A stretch of 64,000 nucleotides of DNA, from NCBI GenBank assembly GCA_016859345.1, contig CM029122.1:4018501-4082500 (forward strand), written 5' to 3'. Source of the DNA: Istiophorus platypterus (Eukaryota; Chordata; Actinopteri; Istiophoriformes; Istiophoridae). The notes under the pieces are model-generated. The model did not search any database. It worked only from the letters and a program-made list of their open reading frames with translations, and had not been told where the DNA came from. Made by a program: the position numbers and the translations under genes. Below are positions 53,591 to 64,000 of the stretch, in pieces. Position 1 is the first letter of the stretch; each line of letters begins with the position of its first letter.

Positions 53591-55584
53591 TTTATTATCT
53601 CAATCATCCATAACTGTTTTTCTAAGAGAAGAAGCAGAACTTGGGCCGAGCTGCAGGTCAGAGGTCAAAAAGGTCTTTGTTTTGTTTTTTGACTGATAAC
53701 ATCAGTAATAATTCTGGCTGGAATCTCAGAGACCCGCAGCTGTAAAACAGGGTTTTGATACAGTGGATTTTCATCCGCTTGAATCAGTTATTGGTGTTGG
53801 CACTTTTTCATCCACCAGATCCAAAATACGCCTATTTTGATTTCTGTCATTGGAGATTTATAATAGTTTATTCATAAGAGGACCCCTGGGAGGTAATGTC
53901 ACAATGACACCATGTAGAATAACATACATTTCCGACTATTTGGAAACAAAAGAGATATGTATTTGTCCATGCATGATCCGTATAACCCATAAAACATGCT
54001 TTCTCATTTGGTGTGATATCAATGCTTTATACTATTTGTGTATCATGTACGTGAGTCCAGTTTGTGCTGAAAAGGGTTAATTTTCTACCTTTCTTTAAAT
54101 AAGGTCAGAGGAAAAAGAAAAAAATAAGACGCATTAAGAGTGAAAAATGGTTGATTGTGCGAGTGTCGTGATCTTTACTCATACTGATGAGTTGTGCCAC
54201 GAGGAACTGCAGCCAAAACACGAGCATCAAAGAGCAGAGCGGTTGGATAGAGGCTCCTTCGCTGCGTTTCACCTAGCTCAGCTCAGCTAACCCCCCAATC
54301 ACTCCCCCGACCACCCCCCTCTTCCTCCCCCTGCCTCCAAGTCGCTCATTGGCCCCCGCCCCCCCAGCTGGTCTCATCCTAACGGGATTCTCCTTTTTCC
54401 TCATTGTGACGTCATGACCCCCCCACAGCTCTGGAGGCCTGGAGGAGGTCGGCGAGCTGCTGGAGTCGAACAAGCAGAGGGAGAAATGTGCTACGTTCGG
54501 AGGATGAAGAGACGGCTACGAGAACTGGAATTTTGTTTTGGTTTATTGGTTTTTCTGCAGACTGGGCTTTGAACGGAACAACTTGTGCGTAAACCAACAC
54601 AAACGTCACACGGAGATCTTGGAAATCCTGGAGCCGGAAATCCGAGACAATTCCCACCACGATATTAGACGAATCGGTTTCGCCCATTTCATGACTCCCT
54701 TGACTTGTTTATCTACAAAAAATATGTTTAGTCACAGAAAAAAAAAAAAAATCTGGATCCTGTTCCAAGAACCAGGCTTTGCCGAGTTATCCGGAAAAAC
54801 TTTTTCAGAGAAAACCCTGAACAGACGCAGCTGCCACACGTTCCCTCAAGCTTTTTTTTTTTTTTTGAAACAGATTGTCCTCTGTGTCGGCAAATTGAAA
54901 TAAAAAAAAAGCAACAAAAATGACAAGGGTGTTACGAAGGCGCTCGGTTTCACACAGTTGTACGATTTGACGGTAAAGCGAAGCGTGAAAAGACGGAACA
55001 GCGAAGGGGGGTGAAACAGGCCACGCACAGAATGTGACTGTGACCGAATCCATCTGTTCTCTCCAGATAATGAGATGATTATGTGTAAGTCACAAGGTTC
55101 AATTTTGCTATTTTTCACTTCACCGATCACAACGTCCAAACTAACACCCAACGAGCAAAGGTTGAAAATGACAAAGTGAGTTTTGTTTAAGTCGAGATCG
55201 TGAGAAAACTGTTTTTAAATGTAACATAAAGATCAGCGTAAACGAATCATATTCACTCCATCTGTACCATACGGAGCTTTCACAATCGGCCACGTTGACG
55301 TTTTTCAGTTGTATTTCTAATATCTGTACAAACGTCCAATCAGATCGTCCCCGAACGTTTCGGAGGAAGTTGAGCATCTCCAGATTTTTATCGGCATAGC
55401 GAGGAAAAGCCGTCAACTAACATATCTGCCCGATCCCAGAATGCTGATACCGATCTGTAAAATGTTCCCTGAAGTCGTGTGAGTTTGAAACGACATCCAC
55501 TTCTATTGACCACGGAACGACGGGACATTTTGATGGTTGTGTTTCATGGACCTGGTTTAGCTTAGGGAAAGTTTATCAACGTCC

Positions 55585-55770
55585 TGCTCTACATCCATCC
55601 CGTCCACCATGTCCATCCAACCCATCACGTCCACCGCATTCATCCTGTCCACCCCACTCATCCTCATCCACCCCGTCCATCACATCCACCCCGTCCACCG
55701 CGTCCACCCCACCCATCCCCATCCACCGTGTCCACCCCATCCAACCCACCCATCCCCAGTGCATTTCATT
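55585..55770 (+). repeat. GTCCACCCC/CATCCACC minisatellite
   Basis: About 20 diverged 9-bp units such as CCGTCCACC, GCGTCCACC, CCCATCCAC and CTCATCCAC. Open frames across it are artefacts. Confidence 0.85.
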
Positions 55771-58479
55771 AATGTGGGGCTTCATTCGCTTTGAAAACAA
55801 TCAATGTATCGACTGTATCTGTCACCACAGCTTAATTAGGAAAACAAACAACATGAACGTAACTTTGAGGGACAGGCTTGACCTAAGAGGTGGCAAAAGT
55901 CAGTGCAGTGTAATTCATCTTATTTTGTTTTATTTTGTATTATTTTAGCTTATGTCTATTTCCTTTTGTGCTTTTTTTAGTTATGAATATTTATTTTTAT
56001 GTGGCAATAATAAATATAATCTATTTATGTTACTTTTGATGTAGTTTTGAAGCACGTTGCCCCTCAGTCGATGTTTTTTTTAAGACTGTCGGCAAACAGT
56101 CAGTTGATCGATGACAACGAGCTACATTGTGAGGTGCAGCCGATATTATCATGATAATTTGTTGTGTCTGTGACTCACGAGACAACGAGCCGCGGCGACG
56201 TCGTGCGGAAAAACCAAAAAAGACAGCGGTGGTCAAGCCCATTAATCTCTGACCCCCGCTGCAGCGCCGTGCTGCGACCCATGACGACCTTTGACCCTGA
56301 AGGTGATGTAGGACATGATTGGGTGACTGGGTTTTGGGTCACGTCTTTTTTTGTTGTCTCTAACGGGGCAGTGTCAGGAGAGTTGGGCAGACACTGGGGA
56401 GCATATGGACCGACGTGGCCCATACCTTCACACGAGACGGGGCTTTGGCTGGACGCCCCCCTGACCTTATTCCCATACACTCATCCGGGATCGATTTTTA
56501 GAGCCGTTGAGAAGAAAACAAGTGACGTGATCCAGCGCAGCGGCGGCGAGGAGGTGGCGAGGAGGCGGCATGGCCGACGCGTTCGCCCTACGCCGGATAA
56601 TCTAGGTACGAGGGCCTGGCGTTTCCGACGCCACAAACAGATGCAGGTGCTGCTCGTACCCCTGGAAGAAGGTGGGGGGGGGTAAAAATGTGATGGCGTT
56701 GACCCAGCTCTGGGAAAAACAACAAAAAATAAACAGGAGCATAACACATGACCAGGGTCCTTTGTTTCACGTCGCCCAACCCATCCCCCATTTGTTCTCC
56801 GTGCGTCTCCATGACTAACTAACACATATATTAATACAAAACTCGAACTGGCAGAGAGACAAGTGGTCGACGGATTTATTAGTCAAAATTGATCTGAGGC
56901 AACATTGGCAATTGGTCAATTGTTTGAACAATTTATTTATTTTTTTCTCTTTTATACATGATTTCCAGGCTGATATCTATCATTTTTGGAACCGGTCGGA
57001 CAATAACAGACTCACGGCTCCAGGAGGTTGTAATGGACAATTTCTTTTTTTGTATTTTTCAGCCATCATTCCAAGGTGATAATAAAAAGACCTTAACAGC
57101 TAAATAAACTCAAAAATCAAAATCTAATTATTAGAAATAATTGCTTTAAAAATACATGTGGTTGTTTTTTTAATTTCAAGATCAGGTTTACCTATTTAGA
57201 TTAACAGTTGTAGTTCTACAGTTGTAGTTTAATTTATGGTTATTTTGCCATTTTTCTTTTTTTGCTAACTATTCTGCCAAAACAGTGGAGCAGTTACGTT
57301 TCCTTTTCATAAGAATAGTTTTAAAGGGCTGAAGACTCCACAGTGAAGCCGAGTATTTTCTAGTTGATCATCAAATAATTTCCTCTAGATTTCATAACTT
57401 GCCCCCGACCCCAAGATAATCAGCAGAAAGAAAACCGATGTGATATTTACTACCAAAGACACATCATCAGTCTCTAATTATATCACCACGATGCCTCGTA
57501 TCTGTAATTTGGTAGCTATAAACAACCGCAAACTTCCTGTTGACTCCCACAGGCTCATTCCTTGGTCACTGAAAACAACCATGCAGCAACATTGAGGGAA
57601 CGTTCAGTCCCATTCAGTGGCAGCCTTTTCTGTGGATATTAGATTATTATCCCGATAGAAACCTGCAGTGATCTAGTTTTGGTCATGTCAAGATCAAACT
57701 ACTTTGCATCGTCAGAAAACAAAATTTATCGTGTCTTGATCACGTGATAATTATTCTATGATTTTTTTTTAAAAAACAAGGTTATAATGTTAAGATCATA
57801 TAAAAAAACAATTGCAAAAAAAAAGAAAAGAAAAGTGGGCCAGCACGAATCCCCCTGAATGGCCGGAGGAGGACAAAGAGCAGATCCCGTTATCAAGCTT
57901 CGCTGGGCACAAGTGTGCATGTTGAAAAATTTACATTCCCCGCCGCCATCGCATACGTGCGGCACAACGGGGCCACGGCGGTCGCCGCCCGGAGGCGTTC
58001 CGCAGGCTGGACCGAAAGCGAGGGGCCTCAGCCTCCCCACTTCAGTCGGCTTGGCCTGGGTTAATGGAGGTCCGGAGTGGGCAGACGACAAACAATGGAC
58101 GTCGCCACACCGAGGTGACGCTGTATGACAGGGACGGGTCAGCGCCCCCCGGCCTCGTTCTGAGACCCTTCTCCTTCCTTTTCATTCACAGCGACTTTCC
58201 TTTCTCCTGCCTACTCTCGGAAAAAAAAAAAAGATGGAAATAAACTACAGGACAACGTTTTACATTTTACTTGGTTGGAGCAAGTTTTTTTTTTCCCTTC
58301 ACATTTGCTGCCCAAGTTTGATTTAAAAAAAAATGTCGGATTTATCACATCCATATTTACGTGTCATCGGATTGTAGAATTAGTATTCTGAGAATTCTTT
58401 GCTCTTGGTTACAACTCTTTAAAAACCATAATGGGGTTGGTTTCAATCTTAAACCTGCCATAAATGGCATTTAAAACAA

Positions 58480-58900
58480 GCTGCGAATACATCATTGGAG
58501 TAGCATTGAATTTTAAGTTAATATTGGAGGGCTTGTTAGCAAACAGCTGCTTATTTTCAAATCCATCAGTTATGGGGTAAAAATTTTCATCCCTGGCGAC
58601 TGCAAACTTAACATTTACTCTTTTGGCTCTGTTTTTGGTCTCCTCCAGCTACTGAGGGAAATATCTGGCTGTTTGGCTGCTACATGCTCCGGTACCTTCG
58701 CCAGCTGGTCTGTGATTATGTCTGTCCGAGTGGGTAGCGGACAAGTGGGCTTTTCTCTATCAACGCCTGCAGAGAGCAGCGATATTCAACCAAAACGGTG
58801 AAGTTCCGAGTTGGACGGTTAAACTCAAACGCACTGAAAAGCTCGGTAAAGCAGATGGATACTGGGACACTTTATTATAGAAAATATAGATCATAGCGCT
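58480..58900 (+). mobile_element. Possible decayed teleost interspersed repeat
   Basis: Words such as GAGGGAAATATCTGGCTGTT, TGGCTGCTACATGCTCCGG, GTGGGTAGCGGACAAGTGGG and GAAAAGCTCGGTAAAGCAG match my memory of a widespread fish repeat. The borders and class are uncertain and no coding frame remains. Confidence 0.4.
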
Positions 58901-60008
58901 TTGAAACTTTACTGCAAAAAAATCTCCATTTTAGCAAGTAAGGCTTCTTATTTCTGCATCATGATGAGGAACGACAAAGAGGAGTTAGCGAATGAGTCTT
59001 AGATGTTTTTTGGCCAAATTTAGGAGATCGAACTTTCGGAGAACCAACTCTGGCGCCGTGTGTTGCTCCGACTCCAACGGAAACCGCCAGAATTCTGCTT
59101 CCCCTCAGGTCGGAGCAGTTACATCTTCATCTGTTAATTTCAAGTGAGGAGGGGAAAAAAAAAAAAAGGAACGCTTGAAAGGACGGTAACAGTGGTGACG
59201 GTTTATCTGCCCCTCAGTTCTCAACAACAAAGGGACATACAGTAGGTGGGCGTGGCCTGGTTCTTCCCTTCGCCGGGGCCCCCACGTCGGGCCCCCACGT
59301 CGGGCCCTGCACCGGCGACACCATCCGTTTGATGGATCAAACCTGACACACAAGCAGTGACCCTGAAAATCGGACAGTTTGTCATACTTCAGCTGCCTTT
59401 GGAGGCAGGTTTTTATATAGCACGGTGTCGCTGCAGGGTAGTGATGCAGCTGGAAGGTGAAAGTTCGTTTTCACTTTTTCTTCTTCCCGCCAACAGTCAT
59501 CTATCAAAAGTGTCTGGAGCTTCATATAGTTTGGAAAAACAAGATCCCATCCGTCTGCCAGACTCTGTATAATGGTGCAGTCTCCAAACCAATTAATGCT
59601 GAATCGTGGTTCTGATATTTCAGAAGGCTGCAGACAGAAGCCATCGCTTCATTCTCTGAAGTTGCTTTTGTCCATGTAACTTTACAGTAATCAGCATGAG
59701 ACTGACTTATCAAACGTCTTTCCTACCTGTCACAGTAACGCACCTGGAACCTTGTAATTAACTTGCTTTCTGCAGTGTGGTCCCGTGTTAGCATTAGGTA
59801 GCTGTAGTTAGCCAAGCCTGTGTAGCTAGCATCAGTGTGGCCAACACAACAGAGAAGCCTGAGCTTAAAAAAAAGACGACTTTGGTTTTGGTAAATACCG
59901 AAAAAGTCAACGCTGACTCAAGGAACAGACCACGGCCTTGACCGCGGTATTTTACTTATCTAAAGCTAATCACACGGGATGTGGGAGGCTAACGCCAGCC
60001 ACGCCGAC

Positions 60009-60034
60009 CCCCCCCCCACACACACACACACACA
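60009..60034. repeat. C-run plus (CA)n
   Basis: About nine C followed by about eight CA units. Confidence 0.85.
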
Positions 60035-60510
60035 GACAAATGGCAACTTTACCTTGGACATAATTCAGACAAGAACCAAAAAGTATTCTACTTAGAGGAG
60101 CGGAACCCCATAGGACCACCGAGCCAAAATCCAGTTCTGGACACCTCCAGAGGACCAATCTGTGTCCTGGGAGTCCTGACCCAGATGCCGAGGCTCGGCT
60201 CTGGTCCTGGCCTTCATCATGTGGCCTCCGGCATGAAGCCTACCACAGCGCTCCGCGGAGGGCAAGACCTGGTCCAGGTACACTGCTGGGTTTTTGGTTT
60301 TTTTAATCTCACAAAGGGCTTTACTTTGCTGGTGTCTGAGGCCCGGAGGAGAAAAAAAAATTAAGCTCAAAGTAATTATTTACCAAATATTTGACCACTT
60401 TCAATTTGCCCCATGAGGCTATTTACAACGGGATTAGCGCGGATGTTCTGTGCTTGTGCCACTTCAATTCCCTGCCCAATCCCTACATGTCATGCTGGCG
60501 TTCTTCCACG

Positions 60511-60575
60511 CCGCCTCTGCCTCCCCCTACGCCTCCGCCTCCGCCTCCGCCGCCGCCGCCGCCGGCAGCCGAGTA
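60511..60575. repeat. (GCCTCC)n/(GCC)n GC-rich array
   Basis: Hexamers of GCCTCC grading into GCC triplets. Proline, alanine and arginine frames here are artefactual. Confidence 0.9.
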
Positions 60576-61041
60576 CCTTGGATAACAAAAAAAAAAAAAA
60601 CACGTGACGCTGCCAAAAGAGACTTAACAATCACAGCAGAGACTTTTTTTTCATATTAAGCTCCACCGTGAACGACAAGGTCATACCACTGCGTAGCTGC
60701 TGTTACTGGAGGTGGTGTCGAATATGTTTAATTGCACATTAGTTTTCAATAAAATCTGAATACAGAAATTTAAAATATAACTAATTATTATCACGGTCTT
60801 GTGCTTTTGACAGGCAGTGACTGAGGATCTCGTACATGTTTCTCAGCGCTGACTTGTCTGTTTACTACACACGTCGCTCGTCTGTCGGGTCACGTGGGAC
60901 AATAGCAGCGTCTATGATGAAGCGGGCTATATTTGGACGGCATTAACCCAGCGGTATTAGGCCTGGGGGGGGCGGCGGAGACCCACGGTGTCGGACATCA
61001 CTTGGCTGCTGAGATAATGCTGACGATTTGGAGGACCCCCC

Positions 61042-61089
<48 letters not shown>
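61042..61089. repeat. (CA)n microsatellite
   Basis: About 24 uninterrupted CA units. Confidence 0.95.
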
Positions 61090-61090
<1 letters not shown>

Positions 61091-61149
61091 CATGTAACGG
61101 GTGTGTGGTGGCAAAACGCTGCAGTTTGCTTTGGATCCCTGCCAGGACG

Positions 61150-61315
61150 GCATCTGACTGGCTGACTGACTGACTGGCTGACACTGACTGACTGACTGGC
61201 TGACAGGCTGACAGGCTGACAGACTGGCTGACTGACTGACTGGCTGACAGGCTGACTGGCTGACTGGCTGACTGACTGGCTGACTGACTGACTGGCTGAC
61301 TGGTTGACTGGCTGC
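61150..61315 (+). repeat. (GACT/GGCT) tetranucleotide array
   Basis: About 40 tetramers of GACT and GGCT with occasional ACAG, in 8-16-bp sub-patterns such as GGCTGACTGACTGACT. The Ser-Gln-Pro-Val frames on the minus strand are artefacts. Confidence 0.95.
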
Positions 61316-62663
61316 AGGCAGCGATGGAGGAACAGGTGCAAGAAAAACGAAGAATCACTTTTACTTTTAATGGCTGCTAACGGGGCAAAGGGGCCCGTTA
61401 GTCGTCGGTGGCCGAGGCCGTCGCTCAGCTTTGCCCCCCCCCCCCTCCCTCTGAGTGTATTTCTTTACAATCTTGTCGTCCGGTTACGAGTCTTGAGCTC
61501 TGCTCTTAATCCGTCTTCCACAGAGAATCCAGATTATTCACATCCCTGGTTCCACCATTCTAATGTTTTCCTGGAGTTTCTCAGGCTCATCAGCGCAGGT
61601 TTTCCTTCCATTGACTCGCTGAGCTAAACAACCAGGCTGCTCCTATAAAAATAATAATGAAGCCTCCCTACGCTTGACTTTCTCTTTGCTCTGGAGAGCC
61701 CCCCTCCCCCCGAGTGCCTCCAATATCGCCTCCCTGAAATCTTTTTCCCGAGTCGGTCATGCAGGTGCAGCGCCATGCTTCATTTCCCATCTACAGCGTG
61801 TGCATGCGCCTCTGTACTCGAAGGCCGGTGTGTCCATAAAGACCCTTTTCTTTTTCTTTCTTTCTTTTTTTTGTACGACAAACAAAAAGAGGCTGCGAGC
61901 GATGGAGGCTTTGATTGGGATGTGTGCGGCAGATCCAGGGTCAGTTTTCCTGTAATACGTCGCTGACATTGTGGTTAAAGTCTTATTAACGACCAGGTAG
62001 GCTCCAGATCAGCTCTGTTCCGTTTCACTGTTGTGCATTTTTATTTTGGAAAAATAATAAAATGGACAGATGCAACTATAAAAAAAACAAAACAAAAAAA
62101 CAGATATCATGGAATCCAAAGTTTAAAGAGAAAAGGCACAACTTGGCGTCTGACATGGGCCTTTTACCTCCCGGCTCAGGTGTTAATCCGCGGCGTTGGA
62201 TAGCATGCTAGCGGCTAATTGGGACGCGTCGGTCACCGGCAGGTAAAACGCCCTGGACCGTGATAACTGTCACCCTGTGCGTGTGCATGCTCTGTTTTTA
62301 CATATCACACAAACTCGCCTTTTGCATAAATTCCAGAGCTCGTACGGCCACGGCTGCCGCCGCCTCCCACTTTCTCCGCCATGTATGATTCAGTCAATGT
62401 GCGAACATCTTTCTGTTCTGGCGTGTCGGGACATACATGGCGCGTGTGCTAACACGCAGCATGTATGTGTGCGTAAATGTGTTTGTGCGTTAATTATTCC
62501 ACCAGAGTGTGAATGGCAGCGAGTAAATATAGAACGTTTCAACTCCTTCAGCCCCCAAACCCGCCCCACCCCCCCGAACGCTGCGGTAAATGAACACGCG
62601 ATGCACACATACATGCCACCCCCACGTTCAGAAACATACACATGGATGCACGCGACCTCGTGC

Positions 62664-62668
62664 ACGCG

Positions 62669-62699
<31 letters not shown>

Positions 62700-62700
62700 A
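62664..62700. repeat. Compound (CG)n(CA)n microsatellite
   Basis: About six CG units, which can form Z-DNA, followed by about 12 CA units. Confidence 0.9.
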
Positions 62701-63438
62701 GAGCCTCACGTATAGAGGCTGAACATGAACACGCGGTCACTAATGCAGGGAGAAGCACGCACCCTTTGCTGCTTTCGTGTCTCCTGAGGTTTTTTCGATC
62801 ACATGGTTGCATATTTGCTTATGAGGGGCGATCCAGAGGGGGAGGGGGAGGAGGCGGGAGGGGGAGGAGGTGGCGATGGTGGTGGTGAGGAGTTACGGGA
62901 TTTGGGCGGGGTCGGGTGGCGAGGAGGGGTCACTCCTGATTACCAGGTTTTTTTTTCCCCCTTTGGTGGCCCTGCATTCCTCTCTGTGCCGTATCGTGAT
63001 CAGCGGAGGGGGGGTGGGTGAGGGGGCGGTGGGGGTTAAGCCCTGTAGGGGGAAGGACGGAGCGAAGGACGGGCGGGGGGGGTTGTCATGCAGGGATGAC
63101 CCACTGCTCATCGTGTAGCCCACACAGCCCTGCCTCTCATTCGTGTGCAGATAAACAACCTGCAGGAAGGAGGGGGAGGGCGGGGGGGCGGGGGGGCGGG
63201 GGGCGTTTCACAATCGGCCCTCGTCCAGAGCTGAGGCAGAGACGGGCGTCGTGACATGTCGCTCCGCTACCACAGCGGCGGCACGGCTTACGTAACCAAT
63301 CCCAGGGCAGCGGCGGCGGTGGCCTGGGCTATGGAAACGCCGCCGACCGCAGCTCCGATGGATGTTTTCCAGCTGTGTGCCAAACGCCATGCGTGCCGTG
63401 CCGTGCCGGCCGCGAACGGACATTAATTTCATTAAACA

Positions 63439-63472
63439 CCCCCCCCCCCCCACACTCACACACACACACACA
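63439..63472. repeat. C-run plus (CA)n
   Basis: About 12 C followed by an interrupted CA tract. Confidence 0.85.
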
Positions 63473-64000
63473 CGAACACACACTACCCCCCCGCCCCTCG
63501 AGTCGTTTGGCCTCGTTTTCCTTCCTGACATCGAGGCAAACGCGCTCCGCAGCGTGATCGGCGTTAAGTTTGTCGCCGCTTTTCACGTCGGGCAGGCGGC
63601 GTTCTGGAAAGGGGAAGAAGGGGACGGAGGACGTCGCCTCGGCGTAGCTCCCACCGGAGCGGACCGGGGGGGGGGCAGCCGCCGTCGAGGCCACAGTTGA
63701 TTCTACCGGGAACCGGATGGAGTTTTACATAATTCATCTCCCTTATGTCCATGAAGCCTGATCCGCTGGGAGTTGCGTAATGTGTTTGCTGCGCTGGTCC
63801 ATGTTTTCCTCCTCTGTTAATGGAAGACGTTTCATGCCGCTTAGTAATAATGGTCGCACTTACAGAAACTGGTGAAAGATTCATTTCTGCTCCGCTGCTT
63901 TACAGCCTTTGCCTTTTTCACTGTTAGGTATCAAAACCACAAGAAACAAAAGCGCTTCGATATCGTTGATCGGAGCTTGAGATTTCTCCGTTTTTCGGGG

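Larger units (their letters stand above)
53183..64000 (-). other. ahr2: AHR intron 2 (partial, over 10.8 kb)
   Basis: I looked on the minus strand for the bHLH exon (KRHRDRLN and LRLSVSYLRAKSFFDV type) and for exon 1 and found neither, so they should lie beyond 64000. The interval holds a MITE fragment, minisatellites at 55.6 and 61.2 kb, CA arrays and a diffuse repeat near 58.5 kb. It becomes GC-rich with G and C runs after 62.8 kb. A separate small gene hidden here cannot be excluded. Confidence 0.7.

Noticed and set aside
55576..55800. Frames with Gly-Met-Asp-Gly-Val-type repeats
   Set aside because: Translation of the 9-bp minisatellite.
60943..61358. Ser-Gln-Pro-Val repeat proteins of about 130 residues
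   Set aside because: Translation of the tetranucleotide array and the CA tract.
53183..64000. Possible AHR exons 1-2 (bHLH)
   Set aside because: No frame reading the conserved basic region or helices was found on the minus strand.
1..64000. Xenobiotic response elements (TNGCGTG) near the AHR gene
   Set aside because: A few matches were seen (for example near 655, 12536 and 62420), but about 30 are expected by chance in 64 kb on both strands.
1..64000. CRISPR arrays, operons or other prokaryotic systems
   Set aside because: Tandem repeats here are direct arrays without spacers, and the only identified gene is a split vertebrate gene.

Overview
This is eukaryotic, almost certainly teleost fish, genomic DNA. 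The evidence is a vertebrate-type gene split by GT-AG introns, dense (CA)n microsatellites, and several interspersed repeats typical of ray-finned fish, including a Tc1/mariner transposase remnant. Nothing looks prokaryotic, and almost all open frames of 60-290 codons are microsatellite or chance frames.

The one gene I can identify is an aryl hydrocarbon receptor on the minus strand at 38689-53182, continuing beyond the right edge. Nine consecutive exons (numbered 3-11 by the vertebrate AHR scheme) can be read with exact splice sites, matching phases and no frame breaks. They encode about 905 residues: PAS-A, PAS-B with its ligand pocket, the PAC region, a 537-codon transactivation exon and a 61-codon last exon ending in GFYL. 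Wording and length favour the fish AHR2 clade. Exons 1-2 (start codon, nuclear localisation signal, bHLH) are not visible and should lie right of 64000, so intron 2 exceeds 10.8 kb.

Layout. 1-27.9 kb: non-coding, relatively CpG-rich, about two dozen (CA/GT)n arrays, a 550-bp purine pentamer array with a 257-bp higher-order duplication, a diverged tandem duplication near 6 kb, and scattered AT-rich unique islands that may be regulatory. 27974-28040: a likely first coding exon (22 codons plus donor) of an unrecognised minus-strand gene that would run left across the 1-27.9 kb stretch. 28.1-35.3 kb: non-coding, with one perfect CTCF-type consensus match at 30464. 35.3-38.7 kb: a long TA array, then AT-rich sequence downstream of the AHR stop codon (3' UTR and flank). 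38.7-53.2 kb: AHR exons and repeat-bearing introns. 53.2-64 kb: AHR intron 2 with minisatellites.

AHR is a cytosolic, ligand-activated bHLH-PAS transcription factor that pairs with ARNT in the nucleus. I see no second AHR gene (fish often carry AHR1 and AHR2 in tandem) and no other pathway member here. Product names rest on recognition of protein families by eye. Repeat family assignments and candidate regulatory islands are weaker and are marked so.
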